From NCBI RefSeq assembly GCF_001654835.1, contig NZ_LXEP01000029.1:124001-188000 (forward strand): 64,000 nucleotides of DNA, read 5' to 3'. A model generated the notes under the pieces. It did not search any database, had not been told where the DNA came from, and saw only the letters and a program-made list of their open reading frames with translations. Both the position numbers and the translations under genes were made by a program. Numbering within the stretch: position 1 is the stretch's first letter; the number at the start of each line of letters is the position of its first letter. The DNA is from Buttiauxella gaviniae ATCC 51604 (lineage in GTDB: Bacteria > Pseudomonadota > Gammaproteobacteria > Enterobacterales > Enterobacteriaceae). Of this stretch, positions 61,528 to 64,000 are shown in pieces.

Positions 61528-61902
61528 CTAAAAGGAGAGGCTTACAGGGTTAGCGCGACTCTCTGTGACGAAACATCGGAATAACCGATTCCCGGACTTA
61601 CGCCATTTCTGCAAGTCTTGGGCATTGATGCCATAGTTACTGAACAGCATAAATGTATCGTCTAAATATTCGTCAATTTGTTCAATCAATTTACTCTCAT
61701 CATCGTACTTAATTTTGTAATTAAGTGCGAAAGCAGCAATATGCTCAATCAATTCATTCAACTGCAAGTTAATGGCCGAAGTAGGATCATTAACCCAACC
61801 ATGATTACTCTCGCCAAGGTTGGTAAGGCAGTCATGATACAGGTTTTCGCAGAGAAATTTAAGCTGCGCGATATCATGCCGTTTTGGTGAGTATTCGTCC
61901 AT
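61528..61902 (-). CDS. tomB: Hha toxicity modulator TomB (YbaJ)
   Basis: 124-residue antitoxin that oxidises a Hha cysteine in an oxygen-dependent way and lowers Hha toxicity. ATG 61902 gives MDEYSPKRHDIAQLKFLC as in E. coli; an in-frame start 20 codons earlier was rejected. LQKWRKSGNRLFRCF near 105-119 contains the conserved Cys. The upstream gap carries the tomB-hha promoter, not defined here. Confidence 0.96.
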   Translation of the reverse strand: MDEYSPKRHDIAQLKFLCENLYHDCLTNLGESNHGWVNDPTSAINLQLNELIEHIAAFALNYKIKYDDESKLIEQIDEYLDDTFMLFSNYGINAQDLQKWRKSGNRLFRCFVTESRANPVSLSF

Positions 61903-62412
61903 AATGCAGCCCCTTTTTATCGAAGAAAATTTGATAAACAAAACGCCTTGGGGTGGACACACCTGGATGAGGTGGGAATCAATTACAACGATTATTCCAT
62001 ATACGTTTACTATAAATCAATCCGTAGTAGATTTCCTTTCACCATTACGAAAAATTACATTTACAGCAAAGCTGTTTACTCTAACGTAATGTTTATTAAG
62101 ACTTTCACTTTTTTTAAAAGCATTGTCTGATAAATTAACTTAAGTGAATGTTTAGGAAAGCAGTTTATATTCAATAGGTTAATTTTGTGTTGTCGCAATG
62201 AATCTTAAACGAGGTGTAAATAAGAGGTTAATTAAGAATCTTCCTAATATATAAGTATGAACCTTCTTGCCTTATCTGCCAGTGAATTTAAGAAATATCT
62301 TGTCATCATATTCAACTTCAACTGAGTTTTTATTGCAACATTTAGAAACCTATCGTAGAAAAAGCCAGCAGCTATCGTTATTTATTAATATGACAAATAG
62401 GGCCGCAGATAT
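61903..62412. other. AT-rich gap between tomB and acrB
   Basis: About 510 AT-rich bases with no convincing gene. Short reading frames near 61904-62130 have no family resemblance and no good SD. It must hold the tomB-hha promoter. No RNA gene recognised. Confidence 0.5.
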
Positions 62413-62438
62413 AAAAAAGGCCGCTTGCGCGGCCTTTT
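62413..62438 (-). terminator. Intrinsic terminator after acrB
   Basis: On the minus strand AAAAGGCCGC pairs with GCGGCCTTTT around a 4-base loop, followed by more T. Confidence 0.85.
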
Positions 62439-62455
62439 AATTGCAGATTTAAGAC

Positions 62456-64000
62456 TTACTTGTGGTGCTCAACAGCGTGAGTGTGTTCGACATCTTCAGA
62501 CTTACGGCTGAAGCGACGGCGAACTACCACGAAGAACACTGGTACGAAGAAGATAGCCAGGACTGTTGCAGTAACCATCCCGCCCATTACCCCTGTACCT
62601 ACGGCGTTCTGTGCACCAGAGCCTGCACCGGAGCTGATTACCAGTGGCATTACCCCGAGGATAAACGCCAGTGATGTCATCAGAATTGGACGCAGACGCA
62701 TACGAACAGCTTCCAGCGTAGCTTCAATTAAGCCTTTGCCTTCTTTCTCCATCAAGTCTTTGGCGAATTCCACGATAAGTATCGCGTTCTTCGCCGACAA
62801 GCCAATGGTTGTCAGCAGGCCTACCTGGAAGTACACGTCGTTGGTCAGCCCACGCAGCGTCGCGGCAAGCAGTGCACCGACAACCCCAAGTGGAACAACC
62901 AGCATGACCGAGAATGGAATCGACCAGCTCTCGTACAGTGCAGCCAGACACAGGAACACCACTATCAGGGAAATGGCATACAGGGCAGGGGCCTGGTTAC
63001 CAGATAAACGTTCCTGATAGGACATACCCGTCCAGTCATAACCAATACCGGTTGGCAGTTTGCTGGCCAGTTGTTCCATCAGGTCCATCGCTTCACCGGT
63101 ACTCTTACCCGGAGCCGCCTGACCAAGGATTTCCATGGACGGTAAACCGTTGTAACGTTCCAGACGCGGTGAACCGTATTCCCAGTGCGCAGAAGAGAAC
63201 GCTGAGAATGGCACCATCTGCCCAGTAGAGCCGCGAACATACCAACTGTTGATATCGCTTGGCAGCATACGGAATGGCGCATCAGCCATCAGGTAAACTT
63301 TCTTCACACGACCACGGTCGATGAAGTCGTTCACATAACTACCACCCCATGCAGCACCCAGTGTGGTGTTGATGTCGCTGATAGAAACACCCAATGCTTG
63401 CGCTTTTTCCTGGTCAATATCGATTTTGAACTGCGGCGTATCTTCCAGACCGTTTGGACGCACGCCCACTAACAGATCAGAGTGTTTAGCGACTTCGCCA
63501 AACAACTGGTTACGCGCCTGAGTCAGTTTTTCGTGGCCAAGGTTTGCCTGGTCAATCAACTGGAAGTCGAAGCCCGTTGCAGTACCCAGTTCAACGATAG
63601 CTGGCAGGTTAAATGCGAACACGATGGCATCTTTGATTTTCGAGAACTCGGCACTGGCGCGAGCTGCAATGGCCGGAACCTTGTTCTCTTCACCTGGACG
63701 CTCATCCCAATCTTTCAAGGATACGAATGCCAGACCGGTGTTCTGCCCCTGACCAGAGAAGCCAAAGCCGTTAACGGTAAATACGGAGTTAACGTTGTCT
63801 TTCTCTTTTTCGAGGTAGTACTTGGTCACATCATCAAGAACGGCTTGTGTACGTTCTTGTGTTGCACCCGCAGGCAGCTGTGCCATGGTCAGGAACACGC
63901 CCTGGTCTTCATCCGGCAAGAAGGAACTTGGCAGGCGAATAAACAGGAAGGCCATGCCAACCACAATCAGCAGATAAAGCACTAAGTAACGACCGGTGCT
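62456..64000 (-). CDS. acrB: RND multidrug efflux pump AcrB, 5' end outside window
   Basis: Inner-membrane, proton-driven efflux subunit of AcrAB-TolC. The 514 residues present are the C-terminal half (full length about 1050). Visible are the second periplasmic porter domain ([19 protein letters not shown]), the membrane segment with Lys940 in [16 protein letters not shown], and Arg971 in [10 protein letters not shown], both part of the proton relay. The reading frame stays open to the right edge. It ends with a His-rich tail ([13 protein letters not shown]). Confidence 0.98.
   Translation of the reverse strand, partial: STGRYLVLYLLIVVGMAFLFIRLPSSFLPDEDQGVFLTMAQLPAGATQERTQAVLDDVTKYYLEKEKDNVNSVFTVNGFGFSGQGQNTGLAFVSLKDWDERPGEENKVPAIAARASAEFSKIKDAIVFAFNLPAIVELGTATGFDFQLIDQANLGHEKLTQARNQLFGEVAKHSDLLVGVRPNGLEDTPQFKIDIDQEKAQALGVSISDINTTLGAAWGGSYVNDFIDRGRVKKVYLMADAPFRMLPSDINSWYVRGSTGQMVPFSAFSSAHWEYGSPRLERYNGLPSMEILGQAAPGKSTGEAMDLMEQLASKLPTGIGYDWTGMSYQERLSGNQAPALYAISLIVVFLCLAALYESWSIPFSVMLVVPLGVVGALLAATLRGLTNDVYFQVGLLTTIGLSAKNAILIVEFAKDLMEKEGKGLIEATLEAVRMRLRPILMTSLAFILGVMPLVISSGAGSGAQNAVGTGVMGGMVTATVLAIFFVPVFFVVVRRRFSRKSEDVEHTHAVEHHK

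Noticed and set aside
61904-62130. Short open frames between tomB and acrB
   Set aside because: AT-rich, no SD, no recognisable product; the gap is more likely regulatory.

Overview
The window is a stretch of chromosome from a member of the Enterobacteriaceae. The gene order dxs-ispA-xseB-thiI-yajL-panE-yajQ-yajR-cyoEDCBA-ampG-yajG-bolA-tig-clpP-clpX-lon-hupB-ppiD-ybaV-fadM-queC-ybaE-cof-decR-mdlAB-glnK-amtB-tesB-ybaY-ybaZ-ffs, and further right ybaA, pdeB(ylaB), ylaC, maa, hha, tomB and acrB, is the Escherichia coli order. Protein similarity recalled from E. coli is very high. The accessory content (a CdsH-type cysteine desulfhydrase beside decR, rpmE2/rpmJ2 beside ylaC, an alkylsulfatase, yczR/yczE) points to a non-Escherichia enteric such as a Buttiauxella, Kluyvera or Enterobacter relative. 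The genus is a guess. I see no prophage, IS element, CRISPR array, tRNA or rRNA.

Bases 1-39526 are nearly all conserved backbone: isoprenoid and thiamine synthesis, the cytochrome bo3 oxidase operon, the trigger factor/ClpXP/Lon/HU/PpiD protein quality-control block, nitrogen control (glnK-amtB) and the 4.5S RNA gene. Several control sites can be read directly: sigma-32 promoters before clpP and lon, a sigma-54 promoter with NtrC sites before glnK, paired FadR operators before fadM, and a stringent-type promoter before ffs. A complete 127-bp ERIC element lies between hupB and ppiD. A collapsed ERIC remnant lies in the lon leader.

From 39527 to the right edge the backbone is broken by accessory blocks. 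Between ffs and ybaA are a periplasmic alkylsulfatase with a divergent winged-helix regulator, a divergent yczR/yczE pair and a two-domain GNAT acetyltransferase. Between ybaA and pdeB sits norW-norV/norR, the NO-detoxification locus, which in E. coli lies elsewhere. Between pdeB and ylaC are a GntR regulator, a RspA/mannonate-dehydratase-like enolase-superfamily enzyme and a PTS EIIBC; then an operon of a 2-oxoglutarate/Fe(II) oxygenase with a MetQNI-like ABC importer; then the zinc-independent ribosomal protein pair rpmE2-rpmJ2 under an apparent Zur box.

The points most worth a second look are: NorV has Ala where the di-iron ligand Asp83 is expected, with all other ligands intact; the oxygenase-importer operon has a soluble (non-lipidated) binding protein and an ATPase too short to carry the methionine-sensing domain; and the PTS/dehydratase/GntR island has no assigned substrate.
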